DNA from: Acidovorax sp. sic0104
Lineage (GTDB): Bacteria; Pseudomonadota; Gammaproteobacteria; Burkholderiales; Burkholderiaceae_C
Reading direction: 5' to 3'
Length of the DNA stretch: 64,000 nt
NCBI RefSeq assembly: GCF_019219095.1
Contig: NZ_JAHUWH010000011.1
Location: 110,716 to 174,715, forward strand
The position numbers and the translations under genes were made by a program. Shown in pieces: positions 51,843 to 60,635 of the stretch (positions are counted from its first letter, which is position 1; every line of letters begins with the position of its first letter). Under the pieces are notes generated by a model that did no database searches, was not told the origin of the DNA, and saw nothing but the letters and a program-made list of their open reading frames with translations.

Positions 51843-53338
51843 TCCAGGCCCTCCTCGACGAGTTCTGCCGCGCGCAGCAGGGCGCGGGCCTTGTGCTCGG
51901 TCTCCTTCCACTCGAGCTCTGGCACCGAGTCGGCCACCACGCCCGCCGCAGCCTGCACATAGAGCGTGCCGTTCTTGATGATGCCGGTGCGGATCGCGAT
52001 CGCCACGTCCATGTCGCCCGCGTAGCTCAGGTAGCCGCAGGCGCCGCCATACAGGCCGCGCTTGGTGGGCTCGAGCTGGTCGATGAGTTCCATCGCATGC
52101 ACCTTGGGCGCGCCGGTGAGCGTGCCGGCCGGAAAGGTGGCCTTGAGCACATCGATGGCCGTCATGCCGTCGTTCAGGATGCCTTCCACGTTGCTCACGA
52201 TGTGCATCACGTGGCTGTAGCGCTCGATGGCAAAAGCCTCGGTGACCTTCACCGTGCCGGTCTTGGCGATGCGGCCGATGTCGTTGCGCGCCAGGTCGAT
52301 CAGCATCACATGCTCGGCGCGCTCTTTGGGGTCGTTGATGAGCTCGACCTCGGCAGCCTTGTCCTTTTCCTGCGTGGCGCCGCGCGGGCGCGTGCCGGCC
52401 AGCGGGCGGATGGTGACCTTCTGGCCGTCGGGTGTGTTCTCCTGGCGCACCAGGATCTCGGGGCTCGCACCCACCACGTGGAAGTCGCCGAAGTCGTAGA
52501 AGTACATGTACGGCGACGGGTTCAGCGAACGCAGCGCGCGGTACAGCGAGAGCGGGCTTTCGGTGTAGCGCTTGTGGATGCGCTGGCCCACCTGCACCTG
52601 CATGAAGTCGCCCGCGGCGATCAGCTCCTTGGCGCGGTCCACGGCGGCGAGGTAATCGGCCTTGGAAAAGTCACGCTGCGCGGGGTGGCTTTCGGTGGGC
52701 TTGACGATGGGCGCGCTCACCGAATACTTGAGCTGCTCCTTCAGGTCGCGCAGGCGCTTCTTGGCCTTGGCATACGCCTCGGGCTGGGCCGGGTCGGCGT
52801 AGACGATGAGGTAGAGCTTTCCCGACAGGTTGTCGATGACGGCGAGTTCCTCGCACTGCAGCAGCAGGATGTCGGGGCAGCCCAGGGTGTCGGGCGGGCA
52901 GGTGTCTTCGAGCTTCTTTTCGATGTAGCGCACCGCGTCGTAGCCGAAGTAACCCGCCAGGCCGCCGCAAAAGCGCGGCAGGCCGGGGCGCAGGGCCACC
53001 TTGAAGCGCCTTTGGTAGGCCTCGATGAAGTCGAGCGGGTTGCCCGCAGCGGACTCCACCACCTGCCCATCGGTCACCACCTCGGTCTTCGCGTTGGCGC
53101 CGAAGCCGCTGGCGCGCAGCAGCGTTCGCGCCGGCAGGCCGATGAAGCTGTAGCGCCCGAAGCGCTCGCCGCCCACCACGGATTCGAGCAGGAAGCTGTG
53201 CTTGCCGCCGTCCTTGCTGTGGGCCAGCTTCAGGTACAGGGAGAGAGGGGTTTCAAGATCCGCAAAGGCTTCGGCCATGAGCGGAATGCGGTTGTAGCCT
53301 TCGCCGGCCAGGCTTTTGAATTCAAGTTCTGTGATCAC
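51839..53338 (-). CDS. trpE: Anthranilate synthase component I
   Basis: 499 aa from GTG 53338 ([20 protein letters not shown]). GTG is preferred over ATG 53356 because GGGAG lies 8 nt upstream of it and the conserved protein starts there. The feedback site motif near residue 35 ([12 protein letters not shown]) and the catalytic C-terminal blocks ([55 protein letters not shown]) are intact. It makes anthranilate from chorismate with TrpG. A leader peptide ORF stands upstream. Confidence 0.96.
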   Translation of the reverse strand: MITELEFKSLAGEGYNRIPLMAEAFADLETPLSLYLKLAHSKDGGKHSFLLESVVGGERFGRYSFIGLPARTLLRASGFGANAKTEVVTDGQVVESAAGNPLDFIEAYQRRFKVALRPGLPRFCGGLAGYFGYDAVRYIEKKLEDTCPPDTLGCPDILLLQCEELAVIDNLSGKLYLIVYADPAQPEAYAKAKKRLRDLKEQLKYSVSAPIVKPTESHPAQRDFSKADYLAAVDRAKELIAAGDFMQVQVGQRIHKRYTESPLSLYRALRSLNPSPYMYFYDFGDFHVVGASPEILVRQENTPDGQKVTIRPLAGTRPRGATQEKDKAAEVELINDPKERAEHVMLIDLARNDIGRIAKTGTVKVTEAFAIERYSHVMHIVSNVEGILNDGMTAIDVLKATFPAGTLTGAPKVHAMELIDQLEPTKRGLYGGACGYLSYAGDMDVAIAIRTGIIKNGTLYVQAAAGVVADSVPELEWKETEHKARALLRAAELVEEGLE

Positions 53339-53490
53339 GGGGAGAGCTCCCAGCATTTCGCAGCGCGTGTCCCGGCTTTGTGAGCAAGCAGATAGATCAA
53401 CGGGGCGCTACGGTCCATTCGGTCGGCCTGCCGCTGCAGGCTGCAGGGCGAGGGCCACGGGTGCACGCTGGGGCAAGAGCCCAGGTGCCA

Positions 53491-53574
53491 TCAGGCGTTC
53501 AGGCAGACAGGCGGACGCCAGGGCCAGGCTCCCCGGTCGCTGCAACCTGTGATGAACACGTGGTGAATGAACAT
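53491..53574 (-). CDS. trpL: Candidate trp leader peptide
   Basis: 27 codons plus TGA, ATG at 53572-53574, about 150 bp before trpE. The peptide begins MFIHHVFITGCSDRGAWPWR: Trp codons at positions 17 and 19 (TGG CCC TGG). In the RNA, GGAGCC overlapping those codons can pair with GGGCTC further on, and that segment lies in an alternative 9-bp stem (GCAC/CTGGG with CCCAG/GTGC) just after the stop. No U run follows, so a Rho-type or translational mechanism is more likely than classical attenuation. A TACACT -10-like box is 7 nt before the ATG, implying a nearly leaderless transcript if used. Confidence 0.5.
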   Translation of the reverse strand: MFIHHVFITGCSDRGAWPWRPPVCLNA

Positions 53575-53691
53575 GGGCCAAAGTGTAGCAAAGGTTTTTT
53601 GCAGCGCCCTTTTTGATCAGCCTCCGGGCCGCGCCGCAACCGCTCGAAAACCCTGTTGCGGCAAATTCCGAGCACAGCAACAATTTGAAAC

Positions 53692-53703
53692 GAACGACCG
53701 TTC
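53692..53703. promoter_or_regulatory. Operator-like inverted repeat before the chalcone-isomerase-like gene
   Basis: GAACG AC CGTTC, a perfect 5-2-5 inverted repeat, 6-7 bp before the ribosome-binding site TAGGAG of the next gene. Size and symmetry suit a dimeric repressor; the factor is unknown. Confidence 0.4.
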
Positions 53704-53720
53704 TTTTTTAGGAGTTGCGC

Positions 53721-54311
53721 ATGAAGTTTCTCAAGCGGTGCGCTGTGGTGGCGGGTGCCTGGATGCTGGCAGCCAGCGCCACCGCCGAGCCTGTGACCGT
53801 GGCCGACGTGAAGTACGCGGAGAGCGCCGCCGTGAGCGGCAGCACGCTGCAGCTCAATGGCGCCGGTGTGCGCTACAAGGCCGTGTTCAAGGTCTACACC
53901 GCCGGCCTGTACCTGGAAAAAAAGGCCCAGTCTCCCCAGGAGATCGCCGCCCTCAAGGGCCCCAAGCGCGTGAGCATCACCATGCTGCGCGAGATCGATT
54001 CCGCCGAGCTGGGCAAGCTGTTCTCGCGGGGCATGGAAGACAACATGGACAAGGCCGCGTTCTCCAAGCTCATCCCGGGCGTGCTGCGCATGAGCCAGAT
54101 CTTCTCGGAGCACAAGAAGCTGCGCGCCGGCGACCAGTTCATGATCGACTGGGTGCCTGGCACCGGCACCGTGATCACCGTCAAGGGAGAACCCCAGGGC
54201 GAGCCGTTCAAGGAGCCTGAGTTCTTCAATGCGCTGCTGGGTATCTGGCTGGGCAACGCGCCTGCGGACTGGAAGCTCAAGGACGCTTTGCTGGGCAAGC
54301 CAGCAGGCTGA
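53721..54311 (+). CDS. Chalcone-isomerase-like exported protein
   Basis: 196 aa from ATG 53721, TAGGAG 7 nt upstream. Signal peptide about 1-23 (AASATA then EPVTVADVKY). The body GVRYKAVFKVYTAGLYLEKK and VPGTGTVITVKGEPQGEPFK matches the bacterial chalcone isomerase-like family, secreted proteins of unclear function and not true flavonoid enzymes. Divergent from trpE/trpL; monocistronic by appearance. Confidence 0.85.
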   Translation: MKFLKRCAVVAGAWMLAASATAEPVTVADVKYAESAAVSGSTLQLNGAGVRYKAVFKVYTAGLYLEKKAQSPQEIAALKGPKRVSITMLREIDSAELGKLFSRGMEDNMDKAAFSKLIPGVLRMSQIFSEHKKLRAGDQFMIDWVPGTGTVITVKGEPQGEPFKEPEFFNALLGIWLGNAPADWKLKDALLGKPAG

Positions 54312-54584
54312 CCCCATGGCCGGAGCGCCCGGTCAAGCCCCGGGCAAACCCCCACGCGAACATGCCATTCCTTGTCGCGCGGCCGACAGATGCCCGCACC
54401 ACGGGCGCGTAACCTTGATTCAGCACCGCCACAGCGCTGAAGCACCCTCTGGTCCTGCCGCAGCCACCACCTGCATCGCGGCACGCCGCAGCCTCGCACG
54501 CTTGCCACCCGCACCCCGGACGAGACGCCTGCAACCTGCTTGATTTGAGCTTTCGACGACGACCCTCTTGCGCCAGACACCACC

Positions 54585-56234
54585 ATGAAACTCAGCAACC
54601 TCTCCGTTGGCCGGCGCCTGGGCGCCTCGTTCGGCGCCATCCTGCTCATCACCGCGCTCATTGCCGCCATGGGCATGTGGCGCATCGGCAGCCTGCAGCG
54701 CGCCAGCGAGCGCGTGGCCACGCAGGAGATCGAGCAGCAGTTGCTCGTCGAAGACTGGGCGGCCGACATCCGCCTGAACTGGGTGCGCACCGAGGCCTTC
54801 CTCAAAGCCATCGACCGCGACTACATGGACAAGCTCACCACCGACACGGCCGCCACCGCCAAGGGCATGGACGCCAAGGTGCAGCGCATCGAGGCGTTGG
54901 CGCAGGGCGAGCAGGCGCGCACGCTGCTTGCGGCCATCGCCACTGCCCGCACTGCCTACAACGACAAGCTCGCGGAAATCCGCGAGCTGCACCGCGGCGG
55001 CGAGCCCAACGTGCCCGCCCTTGTGGACAAGGACCTGCGCCCGCTGGCGGACAAGTACCTCCAATCGCTGGACGACCTGCGCAAGGCCATGGCCCGCCAA
55101 CTGGCCGAGGGCCAGGCCGACACCGGCACCCTGGCCACGGCCAGCCAGGTGCTGCTGGGCGTGGGCACGCTGGTCGCCGTGGCGCTTGGCGCGCTGCTGG
55201 CCTTCACCGTCACCCATTCGATCGTCGGCCCGGTGCGGCTGGGTCAGCGTGCCGCAGAGAACATTGCCGATGGCGACCTGACCCACCCCATCGACAGCGG
55301 CCGCAACGACGAAACCGGGCAGTTGCTGCAGGCGCTGGCCACCATGCAGACGCGCCTGGCCACCATCGTGGGCAACGTGCGCCACAGCGCCGAGGGCGTC
55401 GCCACCGCCAGCGCCGAGATCGCCTCGGGCAACAACGACCTGTCAGCGCGCACCGAGCAGCAGGCGTCGGCGCTGCAGCAAACCGCTGCGTCGATGGAGC
55501 AGCTCGGTTCCACCGTCAGCCAGAACGCGGACAACGCCCGCCAGGCCAATCAGTTGGCGATGACCGCATCGACAGTGGCCGTGCAGGGCGGCGAAGTGGT
55601 CGCCGAAGTCGTGGACACCATGAAGGGCATCAACGACAGCAGCAGGAAGATCGCGGACATCATCAGCGTGATCGACGGCATTGCGTTTCAGACCAACATC
55701 CTGGCGCTCAACGCGGCAGTCGAAGCCGCCCGCGCAGGAGAGCAGGGCCGGGGCTTTGCCGTGGTGGCTGGCGAGGTGCGCAGCCTGGCAGGGCGCAGCG
55801 CCGAGGCGGCCAAGGAGATCAAGGGGCTCATCAACACCAGCGTGGAGCGCGTGGAGCGCGGCAGCGCGCTGGTGGATAAGGCGGGCGCCACCATGGACGA
55901 AGTCGTCAGCGCCATCCGCCGCGTGACCGACATCATGGGCGAGATCAGCGCCGCCAGCGGCGAGCAGAGCCAGGGCGTGTCGCAAGTGGGCGAAGCCATC
56001 ACCCAGATGGACCAGACCACGCAGCAGAACGCAGCCCTGGTGGAGCAAAGCGCAGCGGCGGCCGACAGCCTCAAGACGCAGGCCGGGCTGCTGGTGGACG
56101 CGGTGGCCGTTTTCAGGCTCGCAGCGGGCGCCTCCGCAGCGGCCATGGTGCCGGCAGCATCGCCCCCGCCGCCAGGGGCCGCGCGACTGGGCTACCAGGC
56201 GGGTGCTGCGCCTCGCAGGCTGGCGGCTGGATAA
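54585..56234 (+). CDS. Methyl-accepting chemotaxis protein without docking tail
   Basis: 549 aa from ATG 54585 ([20 protein letters not shown]). Membrane helices about 12-33 and 187-210 enclose a four-helix periplasmic sensor; HAMP about 211-263; signalling tip near 374 ([20 protein letters not shown]). Unlike the receptor at 44393 it ends [10 protein letters not shown] with no xWxxF pentapeptide, so it would depend on other receptors for efficient adaptation. The 273-bp gap upstream shows no gene. Ligand unknown. Confidence 0.94.
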   Translation: MKLSNLSVGRRLGASFGAILLITALIAAMGMWRIGSLQRASERVATQEIEQQLLVEDWAADIRLNWVRTEAFLKAIDRDYMDKLTTDTAATAKGMDAKVQRIEALAQGEQARTLLAAIATARTAYNDKLAEIRELHRGGEPNVPALVDKDLRPLADKYLQSLDDLRKAMARQLAEGQADTGTLATASQVLLGVGTLVAVALGALLAFTVTHSIVGPVRLGQRAAENIADGDLTHPIDSGRNDETGQLLQALATMQTRLATIVGNVRHSAEGVATASAEIASGNNDLSARTEQQASALQQTAASMEQLGSTVSQNADNARQANQLAMTASTVAVQGGEVVAEVVDTMKGINDSSRKIADIISVIDGIAFQTNILALNAAVEAARAGEQGRGFAVVAGEVRSLAGRSAEAAKEIKGLINTSVERVERGSALVDKAGATMDEVVSAIRRVTDIMGEISAASGEQSQGVSQVGEAITQMDQTTQQNAALVEQSAAAADSLKTQAGLLVDAVAVFRLAAGASAAAMVPAASPPPPGAARLGYQAGAAPRRLAAG

Positions 56235-56278
56235 GCGCCAAGGACCACCCCGGCGGCGGTTTCAGGCTTGCGGCACCG

Positions 56279-56974
56279 TCACCGCAGAGCGGCCAGCGCA
56301 TCGAGAAAACCGTCGGCATCCACCCCACGCACCGGCTGGCCGTGGTTGTAGCCGTAGGTCACCAGCACCACGGGGCAGCCCGCCGCACGCGCTGCCTGCG
56401 CGTCGTTGCTGGAATCACCCACCATCAGCGTGCGCGCGGGCGCGGTGCCCAGGGCCTCGCAGGTCTTGAGCAGCGGCAGCGGGTCGGGCTTCTTGCGCTC
56501 GAATGCATCGCCGCCGAACACTTTGTCGAAGAAGCCGCCGAGCCCCTTGGCCTGCAGCAGCGGGACGGCGAAATCCGTGGGCTTGTTGGTCAGGCAGGCC
56601 AGTCGCAGGCCCGCAGCGCGCAGGGCCTGCAGGCCCTCCACCACCCCGGGGTAGACGGCGGAATACTGGCCGTTGATGGCCAGGTAGTGACGCTGGTAGC
56701 TTTCCCAGGCGGCAGGGTAGAGTGCATCGATTTTGATAGCACCCTGCGCTTCATCCACAGGCCTCAGGATGTGTTTCAGCACTGAACGCAGCAGATTTTC
56801 GGACCCCTTGCCCACCATGGGTTCGATGCGTGCGGCGTCGATGGATGGCAGCTGCAGGTCACGCAGCATGCGGTTGAGAGCCTCGGCGAAGTCGCCGATG
56901 GTGTCGACCATGGTGCCGTCCAGATCGACGATGGCGGCGTCCAGCTTTTTCTGGTCTATCGGAATAAAGTTCAC
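56279..56974 (-). CDS. gph: Phosphoglycolate phosphatase
   Basis: 231 aa from GTG 56974 (VNFIPIDQKKLDAAIVDLDG). HAD hydrolase: nucleophile motif DLDGTMVDT (about 18-26), LTNKPTDFAVPLL as motif II/III region, VGDSSNDAQAARAAG as motif IV. It clears 2-phosphoglycolate from DNA repair and oxygenation reactions. In relatives gph commonly stands near trpE, so it is a native gene. A segment reading GCTATCAAAATCGATGC within the cap region (about residue 75) resembles the dispersed AGCTATC repeat. The composition change begins right at its start codon. Confidence 0.9.
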   Translation of the reverse strand: MNFIPIDQKKLDAAIVDLDGTMVDTIGDFAEALNRMLRDLQLPSIDAARIEPMVGKGSENLLRSVLKHILRPVDEAQGAIKIDALYPAAWESYQRHYLAINGQYSAVYPGVVEGLQALRAAGLRLACLTNKPTDFAVPLLQAKGLGGFFDKVFGGDAFERKKPDPLPLLKTCEALGTAPARTLMVGDSSNDAQAARAAGCPVVLVTYGYNHGQPVRGVDADGFLDALAALR

Positions 56975-56982
56975 AAATGCGA

Positions 56983-57040
56983 AATAGAGTTTGCAACTTT
57001 TCGGATCGTAAGGCCTAGCGCCTCGGAATAGAGTTTGCAA
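56983..57040. repeat. Direct repeat at the left boundary of the atypical region
   Basis: AATAGAGTTTGCAA occurs at 56983-56996 and 57027-57040, 44 bp apart, just upstream of gph and where base composition changes. Between them lies the palindrome GGCCTAGCGCC. It could mark a recombination or insertion junction. Confidence 0.5.
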
Positions 57041-57188
57041 TCGATGGTCACGTTGCCCGCAGCCACGGCACATGCTGGCGCAAGCTGATCTGCATGTGGG
57101 GCAGGCCGACGGCTTTGCAGCGATAGCAGTCATCCAGACTTGGCCGTCGAACGCGTACTATCGGCCAGAAGCGGACACTGGAGAGGCG

Positions 57189-57524
57189 GTGAACAGACTC
57201 GACGAAAATCAGCTGCTGAAGGCACATGGTGAAGTTGTCGCGACCGCTTCGCGCTTGATTGCAGGCCGAATCAGTTTTGTCGAAGGAGTCCGCACGCTGG
57301 CTGGATTGCGCGCACTGGTCTCGCCACTAGACCATGATCCAGATTTCATGCTGTTCGTCGCAATCGACAGTGAATCAGACCACTTGCCCGGCCGTGAACT
57401 GCGCCAACACTGCGCCGCCGAATGGCTCGACCGATGCGATAGCGAAGCAGTTGCACTAGAGAAGCGCTGGTTGGGTAGCGTTCGGCCAGCATGCGAGGTC
57501 CTGATTCGGCGATTCACCGCCTGA
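57189..57524 (+). CDS. Hypothetical protein
   Basis: 111 aa from GTG 57189, chosen because GGAG stands 5 nt upstream. An open frame back to 57072 has no good start. The sequence begins VNRLDENQLLKAHGEVVATA and has a distinctive LFVAIDSESDHLPGRELRQH near residue 60. Mostly helical and soluble by appearance. I recall similar small proteins with an IDSE-DHLP motif as uncharacterised accessory-genome genes, but assign no function. It is flanked by related palindromic sequences (TCGGCCAGAAGCGGACA at about 57162-57178, TGTCTGC...GCCGACA at about 57530-57555). Confidence 0.6.
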   Translation: MNRLDENQLLKAHGEVVATASRLIAGRISFVEGVRTLAGLRALVSPLDHDPDFMLFVAIDSESDHLPGRELRQHCAAEWLDRCDSEAVALEKRWLGSVRPACEVLIRRFTA

Positions 57525-57560
57525 TGCGATGTCTGCAATGGGCCCAGAGCCGACAAAGCG

Positions 57561-57914
57561 TCAACCTCCAGTTGTCCAAGTAGACGACAGCGGCAGCGCT
57601 TCAGGGTGGGTTCGCAAATACCTATCGGCTTGCTCTTGAGACACGCCTACCAAGAGCGTGGCAGAGGAATCACAGCAAACAACCTCAAAGCACGCGCCGG
57701 GAAGCTGCGGACGGACGTCCGGCGACCTCCAAAAGGCGGGGTTTCCGTCAGCACTCGGCGCCTTTTCCACGGCAACACGTACTCCGGGTGGGAATGCGCT
57801 GAACACCCCCCACATAAACTGCGTTGGCTCTCCAAGCAAGGCCTTCGCAAGATCTTCACCCGTCACCCAGAGATTTCCTTTGTTGAGGACTGGGAACGGC
57901 GCACTAGTCTCCAC
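57561..57914 (-). CDS. Hypothetical protein
   Basis: 117 aa from GTG 57914. It overlaps the upstream ASCH gene by 11 bp, which argues for coupled translation and a real gene. It begins VETSAPFPVLNKGNLWVTGE and includes ACFEVVCCDSSATLLVGVS near residue 75. No domain recognised; no signal peptide or membrane helix seen. Confidence 0.55.
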   Translation of the reverse strand: METSAPFPVLNKGNLWVTGEDLAKALLGEPTQFMWGVFSAFPPGVRVAVEKAPSADGNPAFWRSPDVRPQLPGACFEVVCCDSSATLLVGVSQEQADRYLRTHPEALPLSSTWTTGG

Positions 57915-58362
57915 TAGACTCTGGAAGATTCAGGACAGCTGCAACTTTGAAATGTTCGCATACGATGATGGTCCCGTCGCCGAATGTTTCGTCACGCTTT
58001 CTATACCAATCTCCGATATGTTCGCGAAACCATTCATGGGTGCCGTCGCCCTCCCCATAGGCTCCTACAAAACTAGCTGAGACGTCACCAAAGGCTGTGA
58101 GCGCAACTTCGGTGGTTTCAACAATCACTCGCCCTCGACCGCAGCCATCTTCCAAGACGCTTAGAGCGCCGACAAAGGGAAGACGAACGCCGCAGAAGTC
58201 CGAGGGCAACGATGACGTTGCGGTCTTGACTCCTGAAAGCACGGCGTCGACACCAGCATCTCTGCTTGCCGTTTCGTCTCCGATGGCAAATCTGCCGAAA
58301 AGGTCGCGCGTCCGCCCCGGCAGTTTTTCGACAATCAAGCGATTTGCTTCAATATCGGTCAT
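57904..58362 (-). CDS. ASCH-domain protein
   Basis: 152 aa from ATG 58362 (MTDIEANRLIVEKLPGRTRD). The pattern GVKTATSSLPSDF, then VETTEVALTAFGDVSASFVG and a C-terminal W-F-H-region (GTHEWFREHIGDWYRKRD) fits the ASCH fold, related to PUA and proposed to bind RNA; YqfB-type members are amidohydrolases on modified cytidine derivatives. Function here unknown. It is first of a two-gene unit in the atypical region. Confidence 0.78.
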   Translation of the reverse strand: MTDIEANRLIVEKLPGRTRDLFGRFAIGDETASRDAGVDAVLSGVKTATSSLPSDFCGVRLPFVGALSVLEDGCGRGRVIVETTEVALTAFGDVSASFVGAYGEGDGTHEWFREHIGDWYRKRDETFGDGTIIVCEHFKVAAVLNLPESSGD

Positions 58363-58756
58363 TGAATTGTTTGGACTGTGGGCCCCGCCCCAGGCATGCG
58401 TGAGGTTCGTCGCCACTCTTGCATTCTCACGCGCCAAGCCTCCGCGCACCACCTTTTAAACTGTCTCCACGTTAAAACAATACATCGCGAAAAACGGTTG
58501 AGCAGTCAGACTGGTGTGCGAAAGAGTTGCTCCAGTTCCATCTGGACGCGCCAGTGAATCTCATCCATGCGCGCTCACGCCACGCCCGGCGCACCGTGCA
58601 ACGTAGAACATCTCGACGTGGCCATAAGGTCGGCAAATCCTGCCACCTTGCGATTGCTGGACGCGGGTAGCCGCGGCGCATGTGCGCTTTCTGCGAGCCA
58701 AATCGCCAAGTTTCTCGAACGAAGTCTGCGATCTGGATCATTTGCCCATTTCTTTT
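58363..58756. other. 394-bp non-coding stretch in the atypical region
   Basis: No supported gene. Open frames here (for example 58472-58741 minus) have poor starts and no recognisable sequence. A T/A-rich segment at about 58455-58485 could hold the promoter of the ASCH gene's neighbours, but no good hexamer pair stands out. Likely remnants of earlier insertions. Confidence 0.5.
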
Positions 58757-59515
58757 TCATATCCCATAGGCGTCATACGCAGACTTTAATATCAATGCAC
58801 CGACGACGCCTAAGTACAAGCGCCGCACAAATCCTGCGCCATAACGCAACGCCACACTAATGCCGACAACTGTGCCAATGATGTTGGCCAGTACCAGCCA
58901 ACCAGCGACATGCCACCAGACGTGGCCTTTCGCAGAAAAGATGATCACCGCAGCCAGGTTCGTCGCAGAGTTCACGACTTTTGCTGATGCTGATGCATGC
59001 AAAAAGTCGTAGCCGAGGGCGCGGACAAAAAAGAAGATCAGTAAGCTTCCACCACCTGGACCGAAAAACCCGTCATAAAACCCAATGGGCAGGCAGGAAC
59101 AGCATGCCACTCGCAATTCGACATTGGCGGCGAATCGCGGGCTGTGGTTGTGTCCCAACTCCTTCTTCGCGGCTGTGTACAGAAACACGCCCAGCAATAA
59201 AACCGGGAGCAGAAGTCGAAACGCCTGCTGACTGAAGGCCGATGCTGCCCAAGCACCTGCGCATGCGCCGCTGAACCCACCCGCGGCAGCGCCCGAGAGG
59301 CTCGACCATCTCAAATTAACCCTACTGGTGTACTTCCACGCCGCGAAGGCCGTTCCCACACTCCCAGCAATCTTATTGGTTCCCAGAAGGGTTGCGGGGG
59401 TGGCGAGGGGAAAGATAGCGAACATAGCCGGCACCATCACAAGGCCCCCGCCTCCAACGATCGAGTCCACAAAGCCGGCGAGCAAAGCAGCTGCCGAGAC
59501 AGCAAGGATGTCCAT
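58757..59515 (-). CDS. TSUP-family (TauE/SafE) membrane transporter
   Basis: 252 aa from ATG 59515 (MDILAVSAAALLAGFVDSIV). About eight membrane helices; both family glycine motifs are present, GFVDSIVGGGGLVMVP (about 14-29) and GFYDGFFGPGGGSLL (about 140-155). TSUP proteins move sulfite, sulfoacetate, other organosulfonates or carboxylates. It is the last gene of the six-gene operon, 14 bp after the Bug binding protein, so it may transport the substrate or product of that pathway. Confidence 0.92.
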   Translation of the reverse strand: MDILAVSAAALLAGFVDSIVGGGGLVMVPAMFAIFPLATPATLLGTNKIAGSVGTAFAAWKYTSRVNLRWSSLSGAAAGGFSGACAGAWAASAFSQQAFRLLLPVLLLGVFLYTAAKKELGHNHSPRFAANVELRVACCSCLPIGFYDGFFGPGGGSLLIFFFVRALGYDFLHASASAKVVNSATNLAAVIIFSAKGHVWWHVAGWLVLANIIGTVVGISVALRYGAGFVRRLYLGVVGALILKSAYDAYGI

Positions 59516-59529
59516 GAGAAAGCTTGCGG

Positions 59530-60579
59530 TCAGTCCGCCCTGATACCGTTCGCCCTGATGATCGACGCCCATTTGTCCCGTTCTTTCGAAATGAAACGCG
59601 CGAGATCAGCCCGAGAGCCGGGGCCTTGTTCGATGCCCAGCATTTGGGTACGGGTCACGACATTGGGGTCGGCGAGCGCCCCTAAGAAGGCTGCGTTTAA
59701 ATTGTTAAGCACTCCCGTGGGCGTTCCAGCTGGTGCCATGATCCCGAACCAAGGCGTCACGGTAAAGCCCGGCAAACCAGCTTCAACAAACGTCGGGACA
59801 TCGGGCAGGGCCGCAATGCGCTTCTCGCTTGCGACTGCCAACGCACGCAACTTTCCCGCCTTCACATTCGCTTGGGCGGTTGTCAGGTTGTCGAAAAGCA
59901 TGCTGATGCGCCCTGAGACCAGATCCACGGTGATGGCTGCAACTCCTTTGTAGGGCACATGCGTGACATCAATGCCTGCCTTTGCCTTGAAAAGCTCTAA
60001 GCCCATGTGGGGCGAGCTGCCGACGCCGGCCGAACCCGCCATCAGCTTGCCTGGATGCGCTTTTGCGTAAACGATAAGCTCTTGCAAGTTCTTCGCCGGC
60101 ACCGAGGGACTGACGACGAGGACGCTTGGCACCGTGCCAAGCATAGCGACAGGCTCGAAATCGCGAACGATGTCGAAAGGCGCTGGCGTATAAAGTGCCG
60201 GTGCCACTGCGCAACCAAAGGAGCACATCAGCAAGGTGTAGCCATCGGGCGCGGCTCGTTTAACGAACTGCGTCCCGATGTTGCCACCAGCACCTGTGCG
60301 GTTGTCGATGGTGATTGGTTGGCCGAGCGTCTTTGACGCTGCCTCGGCCAAGGCTCGTGCGAATACGTCCGTAGATCCGCCGGCGGCATACGGCACGATC
60401 AACGAAAGTGGACGCTGGGGAAAGCTGTCCGCCAAAGAGGCGGAGCAGATTAACGAGCACGCCACACCGAAGCGGATGCGGCTTGCAGCGCTGCGGCGCG
60501 TGCCGCTATCTCGCCCCTGCAAAGGCCGAGTCCATCGCGCGGCGATCCTGCGAACGGCTACAAGGAATTTTTTGAGCAT
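59530..60579 (-). CDS. Bug-family (TctC-like) periplasmic binding protein
   Basis: 349 aa from ATG 60579, AAGGA 6 nt upstream. A long basic amino terminus precedes the hydrophobic signal (GVACSLICSASLADS, about 47-61). Then the family blocks: RPLSLIVPYAAGGSTDVFAR, GAGGNIGTQFVKRAAPDGYT, AGVGSSPHMGLELFKAKAG. Binds a small organic acid in the periplasm. No TctA/TctB is present; a TSUP permease follows by 14 bp and may be its partner. Less GC-rich codon use than the Bug gene at 40886. Confidence 0.92.
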   Translation of the reverse strand: MLKKFLVAVRRIAARWTRPLQGRDSGTRRSAASRIRFGVACSLICSASLADSFPQRPLSLIVPYAAGGSTDVFARALAEAASKTLGQPITIDNRTGAGGNIGTQFVKRAAPDGYTLLMCSFGCAVAPALYTPAPFDIVRDFEPVAMLGTVPSVLVVSPSVPAKNLQELIVYAKAHPGKLMAGSAGVGSSPHMGLELFKAKAGIDVTHVPYKGVAAITVDLVSGRISMLFDNLTTAQANVKAGKLRALAVASEKRIAALPDVPTFVEAGLPGFTVTPWFGIMAPAGTPTGVLNNLNAAFLGALADPNVVTRTQMLGIEQGPGSRADLARFISKERDKWASIIRANGIRAD

Positions 60580-60635
60580 ATAGGTCCTTATCTGAGGAAA
60601 CACGGTCTCACTCGCTTTGCAAAATGGTCGCGCGA

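Noticed and set aside
58472..58741. 89-codon minus-strand open frame
   Set aside because: Trp/Arg-rich, no plausible ribosome-binding site and no recognisable family; treated as non-coding.
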